Shown piece after piece: positions 46,123-55,512 of a stretch of 64,000 nt of DNA. Numbering within the stretch: the first letter of the stretch is position 1; every line of letters starts with the position of its first letter. Where the stretch lies: NCBI RefSeq assembly GCF_900108515.1, contig NZ_FNWW01000003.1:124001-188000 (forward strand), written 5' to 3'. The translations under genes were made by a program, and so were the position numbers. Source of the DNA: Halobacillus karajensis. Its GTDB lineage: Bacteria; Bacillota; Bacilli; Bacillales; Halobacillaceae. The notes under the pieces are model-generated. The model saw nothing but the letters and a program-made list of their open reading frames with translations, was not told the DNA's origin and did not search any database.

Positions 46123-47022
46123 ATGTGGTTAGAACTTCAAATTTTTGGCTTCCGAGCCTTGTGGAGTCCGTATTATTTTCTATTCGTTCTGTTACTAGCA
46201 GCTTTTTATTTTTACATAACAGGACCTGGTCGTAAAAAAGGTACGGAGCGTCCGAGTGGGGCTCAACAGTTTATGTTTTATAGTGGTATGCTGCTTTTAT
46301 ACATCGTTAAAGGTTCCCCAGTCGATTTGCTAGGGCATATCATGTTTACCGCCCATATGACACAAATGGCGATTTATTATTTATTGTTTCCTATTTTAGT
46401 TATTAAAGGGTTACCAACATGGATTTGGAAGAAAGTGTTTGCAACAAAAGGAATAAAATCGATCCTGCATTTACTTACACGTCCACTTATTTCCCTATTG
46501 CTGTTTAACGCCCTTTTTTCTATGTATCACATGCCTGTGATCTTTGACTATGCGAAATCGAGTGAACTTGCACACGCTGTGATTACGACAACCATTTTGT
46601 TTGTTGCTTTTTGTATGTGGATTTCCGTATTTCCTCCACTGGAGCGACTGGACAGGTTGAGTCCAATCTTAAAGATTGGTTTTATTTTCGCCAATGGGGT
46701 CTTGATTACACCAGCATGCGGCTTAATCATTTTTGCCGGATCACCGCTTTACGAAACTTACTCTGAAGCTGGGGCGTGGATGCAGGCGATGACGTTGTGT
46801 GTGCCTGCAGATGTGTTGAATGGAATCTCACCGAACTTAAATGGCCCCAATTATTTTACAACGATGCCGCTGATTGAAGATCAACAGCTTGGTGGAATTA
46901 TTATGAAAGTCACACAAGAGATTATTTTTGGGGCAATCATTGCTTATATTTTCTTCAGCTGGTTCAACAAAGAAAGAGATACGATTGATCCATTACCGAA
47001 TCAGTTACAAACGGATTCTTAG
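46123..47022 (+). CDS. ctaG: Cytochrome c oxidase assembly protein CtaG
   Basis: Caa3_CtaG-family integral membrane protein, 299 residues with about seven helices. His-containing segments HIMFTAHMTQMAIYYLLFP (near residues 67-85) and the FSMYHMPVIFDYA block near 129-141 are likely copper or assembly sites. GAGGTGAG precedes the ATG. Separate from ctaCDEF by a terminator and 190 bp, so separately transcribed. Confidence 0.94.
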   Translation: MWLELQIFGFRALWSPYYFLFVLLLAAFYFYITGPGRKKGTERPSGAQQFMFYSGMLLLYIVKGSPVDLLGHIMFTAHMTQMAIYYLLFPILVIKGLPTWIWKKVFATKGIKSILHLLTRPLISLLLFNALFSMYHMPVIFDYAKSSELAHAVITTTILFVAFCMWISVFPPLERLDRLSPILKIGFIFANGVLITPACGLIIFAGSPLYETYSEAGAWMQAMTLCVPADVLNGISPNLNGPNYFTTMPLIEDQQLGGIIMKVTQEIIFGAIIAYIFFSWFNKERDTIDPLPNQLQTDS

Positions 47023-47052
47023 AACGTTGTTTAGAGGGGAAGAGGTGGAAAT

Positions 47053-47508
47053 ATGCCATTATTGCCGACATTGAGTACATTTTTCATTGTATTGAGCGCC
47101 GTACTCGTTGCTGCCGGTTGGGTGTTGATCATTAAAAATAGAAAAAGCTCGCATCGAAAAGTGATGATTGCAGCAGCGATTAGTGCGTTAATCTTTTTTA
47201 TTATTTATGCCAGCCGGACCATCTTTGTAGGTAATACAAGTTTCGGAGGTCCGGATGATATAAAGGCCTTTTATACGATCTTTTTAGTTTTTCATATCTT
47301 ACTGGCAACTGTTGGAGCAGTGTTTGGGATCGTGACATTAACCTTTGCTTTTAATCGTAAAATCAAAAAACATGAAAAAATAGGACCGGTGACAAGTATC
47401 ATTTGGTTCTTTACAGCTATTACAGGAGTGGCTGTTTATTTACTCCTTTATATTATTTATGATGGGGGAAAGACAACAAGCATGATCAAAGCTATATTGG
47501 GAACATAA
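47053..47508 (+). CDS. DUF420 membrane protein
   Basis: The 151-residue protein has four predicted helices, with conserved histidines in KSSHRKVMIAA near residue 32 and FLVFHILLATVG near 78-89. This DUF420 pattern is close to YozB and commonly sits beside ctaG. A role in oxidase maturation is suggested by context only. AGAGGTGG precedes the ATG; 30 bases after ctaG, likely the same operon. Confidence 0.85.
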   Translation: MPLLPTLSTFFIVLSAVLVAAGWVLIIKNRKSSHRKVMIAAAISALIFFIIYASRTIFVGNTSFGGPDDIKAFYTIFLVFHILLATVGAVFGIVTLTFAFNRKIKKHEKIGPVTSIIWFFTAITGVAVYLLLYIIYDGGKTTSMIKAILGT

Positions 47509-47512
47509 GATG

Positions 47513-47550
47513 AACAACGAATCGTAAAAACGATTCGTTGTTTTAGTTTA
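47513..47550 (+). terminator. Terminator after the ctaG operon
   Basis: AACAACGAATCG / CGATTCGTTGTT is a perfect 12-bp stem with a 6-nt loop followed by TTTAG. Confidence 0.88.
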
Positions 47551-47622
47551 CATTTGGGTGAGGCAGGGTATGTTGGAATACGATGAAGTTTTCCATATAC
47601 ATAAAAAGGAAAGGATGACCAG

Positions 47623-48162
47623 ATGAAATTAAAAACAGAGAGGTTGCAGCTTTTCCCGATCACCCTCGATCTTGCCCAAACGTTGATGAAGAATTCGCTT
47701 GCGTTCTATTATAAATTTCAGCTGCCATGGAATAAGAACTGGCCCCATAATGGTTTGAAAGCCCTAATGCCTATGTATGCGGAGCGCTTAGAAAATGATA
47801 CCGAGGAACTTGGGTTTGGACCATGGGTAATGATAGATTCTGAAGGGGATCACGTCATCGGTGATATAGGGTTTAAAGGGAAGCCTGACCCTGAAGGCAA
47901 TGTAGAAATTGGGTATCACGTGGTCGCTTCCGAGAGGAGTTTCGGGTATGCTTCAGAGGCAGTCGAAGGTCTCTGTGAATGGGCCTTTAAGAACGATCAA
48001 GTAAAAGGAATCGAAGCCCAATGTGATAAAGACAACATCCCATCACAAAAAGTATTGATCAATAATGGTTTTACCCACACCGGTAGAAATCAGGATATCC
48101 TGGTTTTTAGAAAAGAAAAAAAGATCTACCATCAAGAAAATACTTGTAACAAAGAATTTTAA
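47623..48162 (+). CDS. GNAT acetyltransferase, RimJ/RimL type
   Basis: Acetyl-CoA dependent N-acetyltransferase of 179 residues. It starts LKTERLQLFPITLD, as RimJ/L-like proteins do. The acetyl-CoA pyrophosphate loop is in SERSFGYASEAV near 107-118, and NIPSQKVLINNGF near 139-151 is motif B. Substrate unknown. AAAGGATG precedes the ATG. An insertion relative to the B. subtilis gene order between ctaG and ylbB. Confidence 0.85.
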   Translation: MKLKTERLQLFPITLDLAQTLMKNSLAFYYKFQLPWNKNWPHNGLKALMPMYAERLENDTEELGFGPWVMIDSEGDHVIGDIGFKGKPDPEGNVEIGYHVVASERSFGYASEAVEGLCEWAFKNDQVKGIEAQCDKDNIPSQKVLINNGFTHTGRNQDILVFRKEKKIYHQENTCNKEF

Positions 48163-48193
48163 AAAACCTGAAGCGATGGCTTCAGGTTTTTTA
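48161..48193. terminator. Bidirectional terminator
   Basis: AAAAAACCTGAAG / CTTCAGGTTTTTT is a perfect 13-bp stem with a 6-nt loop between convergent genes. Confidence 0.92.
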
Positions 48194-48229
48194 ATTGGTC
48201 TGGGTTTCATGTATAGATGTTGGTTTCTT

Positions 48230-49315
48230 CTATAATTTGTAGTTCCACCGGATAATCCCAGCTTCTTTGGCAGAGTTGAATGCTATTACAAGGAGCGGTC
48301 CAAGAATGAATCCTAATAACCCGATAAGTTGTAACCCTAAGTACATGGCAATTAATGTAGCGAGAGGGGAAAGGCCGATATGGCGCCCCATCACTTTAGG
48401 TTCTACTGTACGCCTAATGGCAAGCAATACAATCGCCAGTAAACCAAGCTGTGTTCCCATGGCAATATCACCCGTGAGAAGCATATAAATAGACCATGGA
48501 CCTAATATGACAATCGAGCCGATAATAGGAATGAAATCAATGGCCCAAATAATTAAGGACATGATTAAGGCAACATCAGGAGCGATCCATAATAAACCGG
48601 CCAATGATATAACGAAAATAACAATACTCACCAGAAATTGAGCTTTTAAAAACCCAAATACAACGTAAGAAAGACGCGCATTCATAAACTTCACCTTCTC
48701 GGAAGTCGCCTCTGTAAAATGCTCATGCATTTTATCTCTTAAACGAGGCAGTTCAAGCATGAACAAGAACAAGGCGATCAAATAGACGAGAAAGCTGACG
48801 AGCAGCTCTGGAATCTTGGCAGCAATGGCAGCTATATTGGAAAGTTGTAATTTTTCCGTGATGGCCGTTGTCGTACGGTCGACCGCATTCATAATTTCAG
48901 TGGTTACTTTATCAACGAATTCTTTTGGCAGCGTTTGTGAGAAGCTGGCCATGTGATCTTCCCAGTCCAGCAGGACGTCGTTGATCTGATTAATATACTG
49001 TGGTGCATTATCAGCAAGCTGGACAATTTGTGTAACAGCTCGTGTAACGGCAAATGACCCCAGCAAACCGAGGAATACAAGGAACAATAAAAATACAATA
49101 GTGACAGACATTTTTCGATTGATCCGGAATCTAAATTGAATCCACCTTATAGCCGGGTTCAGAAAAAGCGCGGTTACAAAAGCTAAGATTAATGGAATAG
49201 AGACGGGTAAAATAAAATAGCTTGCTATGATGAGTAAAGCGGATAGAAGTATTAAAATCCACTGTTTTTTTGAAAGTATTCGGAACAATTTATGTATAGG
49301 TCTCCTTTCTCCCAT
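48230..49315 (-). CDS. AI-2E family transporter (YtvI-like)
   Basis: The 361-residue membrane protein has about eight helices and an extracytoplasmic helical region (about residues 95-160). The AI-2E/PerM signatures AIDFIPIIGSIVILGPW near 264-280 and GRHIGLSPLATLIAMYLGLQ near 311-330 are present. Members export small molecules or act as antiporters; YtvI is a sporulation membrane protein. The start is uncertain because the best ribosome-like sequence lies inside the first codons; 49315 gives the longest form. Confidence 0.82.
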   Translation of the reverse strand: MGERRPIHKLFRILSKKQWILILLSALLIIASYFILPVSIPLILAFVTALFLNPAIRWIQFRFRINRKMSVTIVFLLFLVFLGLLGSFAVTRAVTQIVQLADNAPQYINQINDVLLDWEDHMASFSQTLPKEFVDKVTTEIMNAVDRTTTAITEKLQLSNIAAIAAKIPELLVSFLVYLIALFLFMLELPRLRDKMHEHFTEATSEKVKFMNARLSYVVFGFLKAQFLVSIVIFVISLAGLLWIAPDVALIMSLIIWAIDFIPIIGSIVILGPWSIYMLLTGDIAMGTQLGLLAIVLLAIRRTVEPKVMGRHIGLSPLATLIAMYLGLQLIGLLGFILGPLLVIAFNSAKEAGIIRWNYKL

Positions 49316-49418
49316 TGGCCTGACATGACTTCAATATTCATCCTTTTAAAAAAGTCGCTCACCATACTATGATGTGCGACTGTGGTATTCAGCCTCAAAG
49401 AAGGAGGCGGAATGATTA

Positions 49419-49895
49419 TTAGCGGTGCTCGGAATCGCTGGAAAGCTCTTCCACTTTTTTGAGAACTTCTTCGTTTTCATTTTCTTCTGCCCACTTTTTC
49501 AGCTTGTCCAAGACAACATGCTCGGGCACTTGGCTGTGGTATTTTTTCGCAGGTTCACCCACTTTGGATACAAGCGATTTGGCTTTAGAAATAATGCTGT
49601 CAGTAAAGCCTTCCTCATGACCATATTCCACACCATGAGGATAATAATGACGTCCTAGAAGCGGTTTCATTAAGCGTACAACGGCATCGCCACTGTCGAT
49701 ATCACCTTCAAGCGCAAAACCCTGGATTCGAATATAATAGGTAATATTTTTTTCTGGCGCGGGGAGTTTATAATCGTAGGTTACACGCTCGTAGTCCCAC
49801 GATCCTCCGAGGATGAATCCATTACTTTCCATGATTTCTGTCAATGGTTTAAGGTCAACAACGAGACCTTCAATCCCAGTGCCTTCTAATTTCAT
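49419..49895 (-). CDS. YugN-like protein
   Basis: A 158-residue cytosolic protein beginning MKLEGTGIEGLVVDLKPL, followed by GGSWDYERVTYDYKL, the YugN-like family pattern; a charged helical tail follows. The family is linked to glucose-related or phosphoglucose metabolism only by genomic context elsewhere. GAGGTGGAATAA precedes the ATG. Function unknown. Confidence 0.85.
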   Translation of the reverse strand: MKLEGTGIEGLVVDLKPLTEIMESNGFILGGSWDYERVTYDYKLPAPEKNITYYIRIQGFALEGDIDSGDAVVRLMKPLLGRHYYPHGVEYGHEEGFTDSIISKAKSLVSKVGEPAKKYHSQVPEHVVLDKLKKWAEENENEEVLKKVEELSSDSEHR

Positions 49896-50101
49896 TTATT
49901 CCACCTCGCAATTGTTATGTAAGTTACCTTATTTAATATGAAAAGGTAAGGCTTGCCGTTTTGGCATGATGATGTTCATGCTTATGTTTAATATCTGTCT
50001 TTACCACATCATTATACTATAAATGGATACGTGATGCATGTAATAAATTTGGGAAATCGGGGACAATAAACATTGATCATGATTATTGAGGAGGATCTTT
50101 C

Positions 50102-50530
50102 ATGAAAACTGTAAAAGATATCATGACAAGCGATGTCTCCATCTGTCATACTAATGACCAGTTGAGTGACGCAGCTTCTATGATGAAAGAAAAAAATGTT
50201 GGTGCCATTCCTGTTTGTGATGATCAAGGGAACCTTATGGGTATGGTAACAGACCGTGACCTCGTCATCCGTGGATATGCTGCGAAAAAACCTGATTCCA
50301 CACCCATCCAGCAGGTGATGAGTGACCATATGTACAGTTGTTCGCCGGACACTTCATTAGAAGAAGCAAGCAAAATCATGGCCGAACACCAAGTGCGTCG
50401 ACTGCCTGTTGTGGAAAACGGAAAACTTTCCGGCATTCTCTCTTTGGGCGATTTGTCCACAGAAGAGATGTCTGATCATGCAGCTGGTGTGGCTTTACAG
50501 GATATCTCTGAGCGTCCAGAGCTTCACTAA
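50102..50530 (+). CDS. ylbB: CBS domain protein YlbB
   Basis: A 142-residue cytosolic protein made of two CBS domains (about 1-58 and 70-125), with GAIPVCDDQGNLMGMVTDRD and VRRLPVVENGKLSGILSLGD repeats that form one Bateman module binding an adenine nucleotide. GGAGGATC precedes the ATG. Location at the head of the ylb cluster matches YlbB. Regulated partner unknown. Confidence 0.92.
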   Translation: MKTVKDIMTSDVSICHTNDQLSDAASMMKEKNVGAIPVCDDQGNLMGMVTDRDLVIRGYAAKKPDSTPIQQVMSDHMYSCSPDTSLEEASKIMAEHQVRRLPVVENGKLSGILSLGDLSTEEMSDHAAGVALQDISERPELH

Positions 50531-50535
50531 GCTTG

Positions 50536-50570
50536 AAAACCTGCTTGAATAGTCAAGCAGGTTTTCTTAT
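50536..50570 (+). terminator. Terminator after ylbB
   Basis: AAAACCTGCTTGA / TCAAGCAGGTTTT is a perfect 13-bp stem with a 4-nt loop and T tail. Confidence 0.92.
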
Positions 50571-50687
50571 TGGTTTTTTGATCAAAGGCCTAAACACAAA
50601 GGTCTATCGTTACTCCTTACTATTCTAATCATAGCTTATAGGAAAAAGCTTATACATAAAGTAAACGGTCTTACGAGGAGTCGGATA

Positions 50688-51707
50688 ATGAATACAAAAT
50701 TACGTGTTCTTTTCTTTAGCTTCTTTGTTTTTGGCGGATTATTGATATTGTGGTTTACTATTTCACAAAATCAAACAGAGGTTCCTCACACCTCAAAACC
50801 TTCGATCGAAACCGTCGCCCAACCAGAAAAACACTCGTCTCTGCCTTTCTTTTCTTTACGTGGGTTGACATCTGAAGAAGTGTTAAAGGAGTTAGGCGAA
50901 CCTTTAAGGATGGATCCCAGTGAATACGGGTATAAATGGTGGGTATATGGGACAGATAAAGAAACGGAACTACAGCTCGGTATACAGGAAGATAAGGTGG
51001 TGACAGGGGTGCTTTTTCAAGAAGAAGAAGGGAGCATCCAAGTCCATGATTCTTACGAAGCTCTGACAGATAGGTTTTCATTTGAGGATTCTTATCGCCT
51101 TGATAGTGAAGGGGCCTATACGATGAAGTTAACAGAGCAGGATATCGCCGAACGACCCGTCATTTCGCTTGGGGACGATTGGTCGGCCCAAGTATATTTT
51201 GACAACGTCACCCGGAAAGTGTTCGCCATTCGAATGCTGCGGAATGACATTTTACTTAAACAGCAGCCGTATAAGGTGGTTTACCGTGGATCTTTGCCAC
51301 AAAAGGAAATTTTGACAGATGAAGATTGGCGGGGGATCGAAGCTGGAATGAAGGCCCAAATCTTTTCCATCACGAATGGTGTACGTAAGCATCATAAAGC
51401 GGGAAGTCTTAAAGAACACGAGGAAGCCGCTAATGTAGCCTATTTACATAGCCAGGATATGGATATAAATAATTATTTTTCTCATTATTCCCAGGACGGC
51501 GAAGGACTGAGGGAACGTTTATCTGATGTCATGTATGTCCGAGCAGGAGAGAATATCGCTTCCCAATATGTTGATGCAACGGCTGCTGTTCATGGATGGT
51601 TGAACAGTCCAGGTCACCGGAAGGCATTGCTTGACCCCAAATATACCCACCTGGGTGTAGGGGTTCATCAAAAATATTACACTCAGAATTTCTTAACTTT
51701 ACCATGA
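50688..51707 (+). CDS. ylbC: CAP/SCP domain protein YlbC
   Basis: Exported or membrane-anchored protein of 339 residues. It has an N-terminal signal anchor (about 6-25), a CAP-associated N-terminal domain (about 55-195, with LRGLTSEEVLKELGEP) and a C-terminal CAP/PR-1 domain with HSQDMDINNYFSHYSQDG near 255-272 and ENIASQY near 290-296. CAP domains bind lipids, metals or peptides extracellularly. GAGGAGTC precedes the ATG. B. subtilis YlbC has the same layout. Function unknown. Confidence 0.9.
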   Translation: MNTKLRVLFFSFFVFGGLLILWFTISQNQTEVPHTSKPSIETVAQPEKHSSLPFFSLRGLTSEEVLKELGEPLRMDPSEYGYKWWVYGTDKETELQLGIQEDKVVTGVLFQEEEGSIQVHDSYEALTDRFSFEDSYRLDSEGAYTMKLTEQDIAERPVISLGDDWSAQVYFDNVTRKVFAIRMLRNDILLKQQPYKVVYRGSLPQKEILTDEDWRGIEAGMKAQIFSITNGVRKHHKAGSLKEHEEAANVAYLHSQDMDINNYFSHYSQDGEGLRERLSDVMYVRAGENIASQYVDATAAVHGWLNSPGHRKALLDPKYTHLGVGVHQKYYTQNFLTLP

Positions 51708-51766
51708 ACGCCCACTTTCCTCTTGCATAGGCTATACTGTAGTTCTAACTGTGAGGTGTAGAAGGT

Positions 51767-52132
51767 ATGAGTACAAATGAATTGCACCCGAGCGTCCAGC
51801 AGTTCAAATCCTTTGTTGACAGACACCCGAAAGTGAAAGGGCAGTTGAGGAAGAATCATAAATTAATTCAAAGCTATTATGAAAAATATATGATCCTCGG
51901 TGAAGACGACCCTTTCTGGGATTCCCTTCCTTCCAACAATAAAAAGGAAACCTCTCCAGCCAAAATGGACTGGATCAAACAGTTGGGGGGATTAATGGAA
52001 GAAATTAATTGGGAGGAAGTTTCCAGGCAGATTGATGAACTGAATGGTGCGATCGGTCACTTTCAACAATTGATCACCAACGTCAAGAAGGAGTCAGGAA
52101 AGAATAAAGAGATCGAATACCCTTATTACTAG
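51767..52132 (+). CDS. ylbD: Spore coat protein family YlbD
   Basis: A 121-residue hydrophilic helical protein beginning MSTNELHPSVQQFKSFVDRHP, with WEEYMILG-like core KYMILGEDDPFW near 44-55, the YlbD pattern. YlbD is a minor coat-associated protein in Bacillus. GAGGTG precedes the start. The small ylbE gene that follows in B. subtilis was not found. Confidence 0.88.
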   Translation: MSTNELHPSVQQFKSFVDRHPKVKGQLRKNHKLIQSYYEKYMILGEDDPFWDSLPSNNKKETSPAKMDWIKQLGGLMEEINWEEVSRQIDELNGAIGHFQQLITNVKKESGKNKEIEYPYY

Positions 52133-52215
52133 GAATTTCGGCAGGTGGAAGACATCTCTTATTTTCCATCTGCTTTCCTATTTGATAAGATAGGAGATGG
52201 AGGTGGACATGTGAT

Positions 52216-52659
52216 ATGCTAGCAACAATGGAGATTGTCGATCTGCTGGACCGTTCTGAATCGATTGGCCGTATGATCTTGGAATCAGAAACGATGCAAC
52301 AGTACCAGGAGGCTAAAAGAGCCCTTGAGAATGATAAAGAGGCGCAAAAGCTCATAAAAAATTTTGCAAATATGAAGGAACACTATGAGGACGTGCAACG
52401 ATTCGGCCGCTACCATCCGGATTACAATACCATCATGAAAAAAGTCCGCTCCGTAAAAAGAGAGATGGATATGCATGAGACGGTAGCCCAGTTCAAAAGA
52501 GCGGAACGTAATATCCAAAAGCTTCTGGATGAAATCAGCGAAAGTGTAGCTTTCAGTGTAAGCGAACAAATTAAAGTGCCGAAGAACGGCATGGCGCTTA
52601 CGGATACCGGCTGCAGCGGAGGATGTGGAAGTGGCGGAAGCTGTGGATGTGCTTCATAG
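52216..52659 (+). CDS. ricF: RicF (YlbF), regulator of RNase Y / competence and sporulation
   Basis: Helical protein of 147 residues, part of the RicA-RicF-RicT (YmcA-YlbF-YaaT) complex that binds Fe-S clusters and directs RNase Y processing and Spo0A activation. The YlbF/YmcA domain is about 5-115. The C-terminal Gly/Ser/Cys tail TGCSGGCGSGGSCGCAS supplies four cysteines for cluster binding, typical of RicF. GGAGGTGG lies upstream. Directly convergent with the unknown Cys-cluster gene, only three bases apart. Confidence 0.92.
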   Translation: MLATMEIVDLLDRSESIGRMILESETMQQYQEAKRALENDKEAQKLIKNFANMKEHYEDVQRFGRYHPDYNTIMKKVRSVKREMDMHETVAQFKRAERNIQKLLDEISESVAFSVSEQIKVPKNGMALTDTGCSGGCGSGGSCGCAS

Positions 52660-52662
52660 GTT

Positions 52663-52992
52663 TTAAGGTTCAGTAAACCGTATACAATCATCGCATAAAT
52701 TCCCACAGCAGAACATTTTCCGCTGGGGAACTAAGAAGCGGACACGATACACATAGAACGCCTGGTTCTTGCGGACATAGCTCATCGCAAGGGTCAGGCG
52801 TTTTCCTTTCATGGCTTTGGAAGCACACCACTTTAAAATATCTTCCAACTCACGTTTGGTAACTCCTTCTGCAGGCATTAAATAGACAAAAGGGATGCCG
52901 GCGATTTTTTTTAATTCGACTTCCTTTATGGCAATGGATTTTTCTAAGAGGTCTTCAAATAGAAGGGACGCCCGTTCATGATCAGTCACCAT
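52663..52992 (-). CDS. Unknown small protein with C-terminal cysteine cluster
   Basis: Not recognised. The protein is 109 residues: N-terminal helical part, a mixed alpha/beta core with IAGIPFVYLMPAEGVTKREL, and a C-terminal CCGNLCDDC cluster able to hold a metal or Fe-S site. There is no signal peptide. The ATG at 52992 follows AGGAAAGGTG. The gene ends three bases from ricF with no terminator between, so the two transcripts should overlap. Not part of the B. subtilis order. Confidence 0.75.
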   Translation of the reverse strand: MVTDHERASLLFEDLLEKSIAIKEVELKKIAGIPFVYLMPAEGVTKRELEDILKWCASKAMKGKRLTLAMSYVRKNQAFYVYRVRFLVPQRKMFCCGNLCDDCIRFTEP

Positions 52993-53077
52993 GACCACAC
53001 ACCTTTCCTCATTGCTGTATCTGTCGACTTTTGATAAACTGACGATAATATACTATGTTCTATGGGGAGTAGAGACG

Positions 53078-53356
53078 ATGAACAGGACGAAACGACAAGG
53101 CATTATTGTATATTTTCAACATATGAAAAATATAAGACAAATTAAGAAGCATGGGCACCTGATTCATGCATCGAAGAAAATGAAGTATGCTTTATTGTAT
53201 GTTAATCAGGAGGATGTCGAATATAAAATGGAAAAACTAGAGCGTCTACCATTCGTTTCCCGCGTCATCCCTTCCTATAAACCAGACATACGTACGGAGT
53301 ATGAAGGTGCAAAACCGGATAAAGCTAAACAGTACGACTACAAGATGGGGATTTAA
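53078..53356 (+). CDS. ylbG: UPF0298 family protein YlbG
   Basis: A 92-residue basic cytosolic protein beginning MNRTKRQGIIVYFQHMKNIR, with KMKYALLYVN and a Pro/Lys-rich tail, the YlbG (DUF2129) pattern. The ATG at 53078 was taken from the family start; a GGGGAG site lies 8 bases upstream. Function unknown. Usual neighbour of ricF. Confidence 0.9.
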   Translation: MNRTKRQGIIVYFQHMKNIRQIKKHGHLIHASKKMKYALLYVNQEDVEYKMEKLERLPFVSRVIPSYKPDIRTEYEGAKPDKAKQYDYKMGI

Positions 53357-53372
53357 AAGTCCTAGACCTTAC

Positions 53373-53411
53373 GAAAAAGCGCCCGCCTACCATGCGGACG
53401 CTTTTTTTCTG
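53373..53411. terminator. Terminator between ylbG and the 53.5 kb gene
   Basis: AAAAAGCG...CCCGC pairs with GCGG...CGCTTTTTT with small mismatches, between convergent genes. Confidence 0.75.
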
Positions 53412-53459
53412 TATCCAGAAATGGTCGGGATGAACTTTTTCGTAACACAGGAAAGCTTT

Positions 53460-53849
53460 TTACGTTAACGGGGCAATGAATTTATTCATTCGGAGAATGC
53501 CGATCAAGTGTTGGTAGAATAGTTCCGTTTCCGGAAAAAGGTGGGAAGGCTTAATGGTGAATTCCGTAACCTCTTTTCCGGCATTTTCCGCCATTTGTTT
53601 ATACAAATCAAAACGTTGGTTCGGCTTTTCGTGTGGATTTGGGATGCCTTCCCGACAAATATAAATCGGCTGGAATTTGTCATTATAGGCAGGCTTCATG
53701 ACAAGTGAAAGAGAGGCTACAGGCTGGCCATTTTTTTCACTATAGAAAGCGATGGCATGCTGAATACGATCCGGCATACGATGACCAAGATCAATTAATT
53801 CATAAATGTCTGCATACCCTTCGCCAAGTTCAATGAATTTTTGTATCAT
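53460..53849 (-). CDS. Conserved protein of unknown function (DUF7147-like)
   Basis: The 129-residue cytosolic protein begins MIQKFIELGEGYADIYELIDLG; such proteins in Bacillaceae are often labelled methylthioribose kinase, without visible kinase motifs here. A beta-rich middle has VASLSLVMKPAYND and PIYICREGIPNP, then a helical tail. AAAGGACG precedes the ATG. Function unknown; the family label is tentative. Confidence 0.72.
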   Translation of the reverse strand: MIQKFIELGEGYADIYELIDLGHRMPDRIQHAIAFYSEKNGQPVASLSLVMKPAYNDKFQPIYICREGIPNPHEKPNQRFDLYKQMAENAGKEVTEFTIKPSHLFPETELFYQHLIGILRMNKFIAPLT

Positions 53850-54449
53850 AATTTATGTACGTCCTTTCTAAAAAGCAATCAAATTAAACGTAGCATGAAA
53901 CCATGTCCATGTAAATTGGGAAAAGGAGAGGGCATCGAGAAGAGGGATCCTTTTAGCTAGGTCCAGTTTCTATAATATCGGAATGAAACCTTATCGGAAA
54001 TAAGAAACGAAAGGATAGGCTTAAAGCACATTCTTATCCAAAGGAATGCAAAAAAATAGGGCCACCCATAGGGGCGGCCCCGCTTTTTTGAATCATACGA
54101 GATGAAACAAAAAAGTAAAGGGAGAGGAGAAACCGGAGGAAGAGCTTATGGGGATGTAAGCCTTCTCCGTTTTCAGAAGCAGTATCATCCGCTTCAAATG
54201 CTAGTATGTACGTTGTTCATTCTTATTATTCATTCCATAGTAAAAAAATTTATAGATCACCTGTTGGATCCCGCAAAAGGATACATGGAGATGGGAACAA
54301 AACAAATTTCTACCTTAGCCTGAATCACGCAAATGACAGGTTGTTTTTCTTTTTAGTACCTTAAATGCTACTTCCACAGCCAATAGCTTCCCTGGAAGCT
54401 TTGTTTTATGGTAGGATTATGGGGAATGCTGACAAGTGAGGTGTACAGG
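53850..54449. other. 600-bp interval with an orphan promoter-terminator pair
   Basis: No protein gene is supported. A 73-codon frame at 54102-54323 lacks a ribosome site. A TATAAT box at 53971-53976 and a GC-rich hairpin with T6 at 54059-54089 frame a possible small RNA. The last 100 bp lead to rsmD. Confidence 0.5.
53983..54090 (+). ncRNA. Candidate small RNA of about 108 nt
   Basis: -10 TATAAT (53971-53976) has no good -35. The transcript would end at GGGCCACCC / GGGCGGCCC (one mismatch) followed by CGCTTTTTT at 54084-54089. It lacks a reading frame with a ribosome site and does not match an RNA family that I recognise. Inferred only from the signals. Confidence 0.3.
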
Positions 54450-54998
54450 ATGCGAGTAATTGCTGGTGAATTTAAGGGACGACCGTTGAAATCTGTCCCT
54501 ACACATAAAACACGCCCAACGACCGATAAGGTGAAGGAAGCTGTCTTCCACGCGATTGGCCCCTTCTTTGAAGGTGGAAAAGCCTTAGATTTATTCGCGG
54601 GAAGCGGTGGTCTTGGAATAGAAGCTCTTAGTCGAGGGGTGGATTCGTGTGTTTTCGTTGATCAACAGCAAAAGGCGATCCAGACCATTTATGAAAATAT
54701 TAAGCTTCTTCATGTGAATGATCGAACCGAAGTTTTTAAAACAGATGCGAATCGGGCGATTAAGGCCGCAGGGAAACGGAGCTTAACCTTTGATTATATT
54801 TTTCTGGATCCCCCTTATAAAAAGTTTTCTTATAAGGAATTGATGGAAGCGCTTTTAGATCACGAACTTGTGGCTGATGGAGCCATAATTGTGTGTGAAC
54901 ACGATGCATCTGAAAAGATCCCTGAAGAAGTGGGGCGTCTGAAACGAATGAAAACAGATCATTATGGGAGTAATATTGGTGTATCGATTTTTGAGTAA
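54450..54998 (+). CDS. rsmD: 16S rRNA (guanine966-N2)-methyltransferase
   Basis: Rossmann-fold SAM methyltransferase (YlbH/RsmD) acting on 16S rRNA in the small subunit. It is 182 residues: starts MRVIAGEFKGRPLKSVP, SAM loop ALDLFAGSGGLGIEAL near residues 44-59, and catalytic DPPY in FLDPPYKKF near 117-125. The ATG at 54450 was chosen by family start and GTGAGGTG upstream. coaD follows after 12 bases, so rsmD-coaD is an operon. Confidence 0.95.
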   Translation: MRVIAGEFKGRPLKSVPTHKTRPTTDKVKEAVFHAIGPFFEGGKALDLFAGSGGLGIEALSRGVDSCVFVDQQQKAIQTIYENIKLLHVNDRTEVFKTDANRAIKAAGKRSLTFDYIFLDPPYKKFSYKELMEALLDHELVADGAIIVCEHDASEKIPEEVGRLKRMKTDHYGSNIGVSIFE

Positions 54999-55487
<489 letters not shown>

Positions 55488-55512
55488 TCCTTCATATAAA
55501 GGCAAACGATCC

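Noticed and set aside
54102-54323. 73-codon open frame with a hydrophobic stretch
   Set aside because: No ribosome site, lies right after a terminator-like hairpin, no recognised family.
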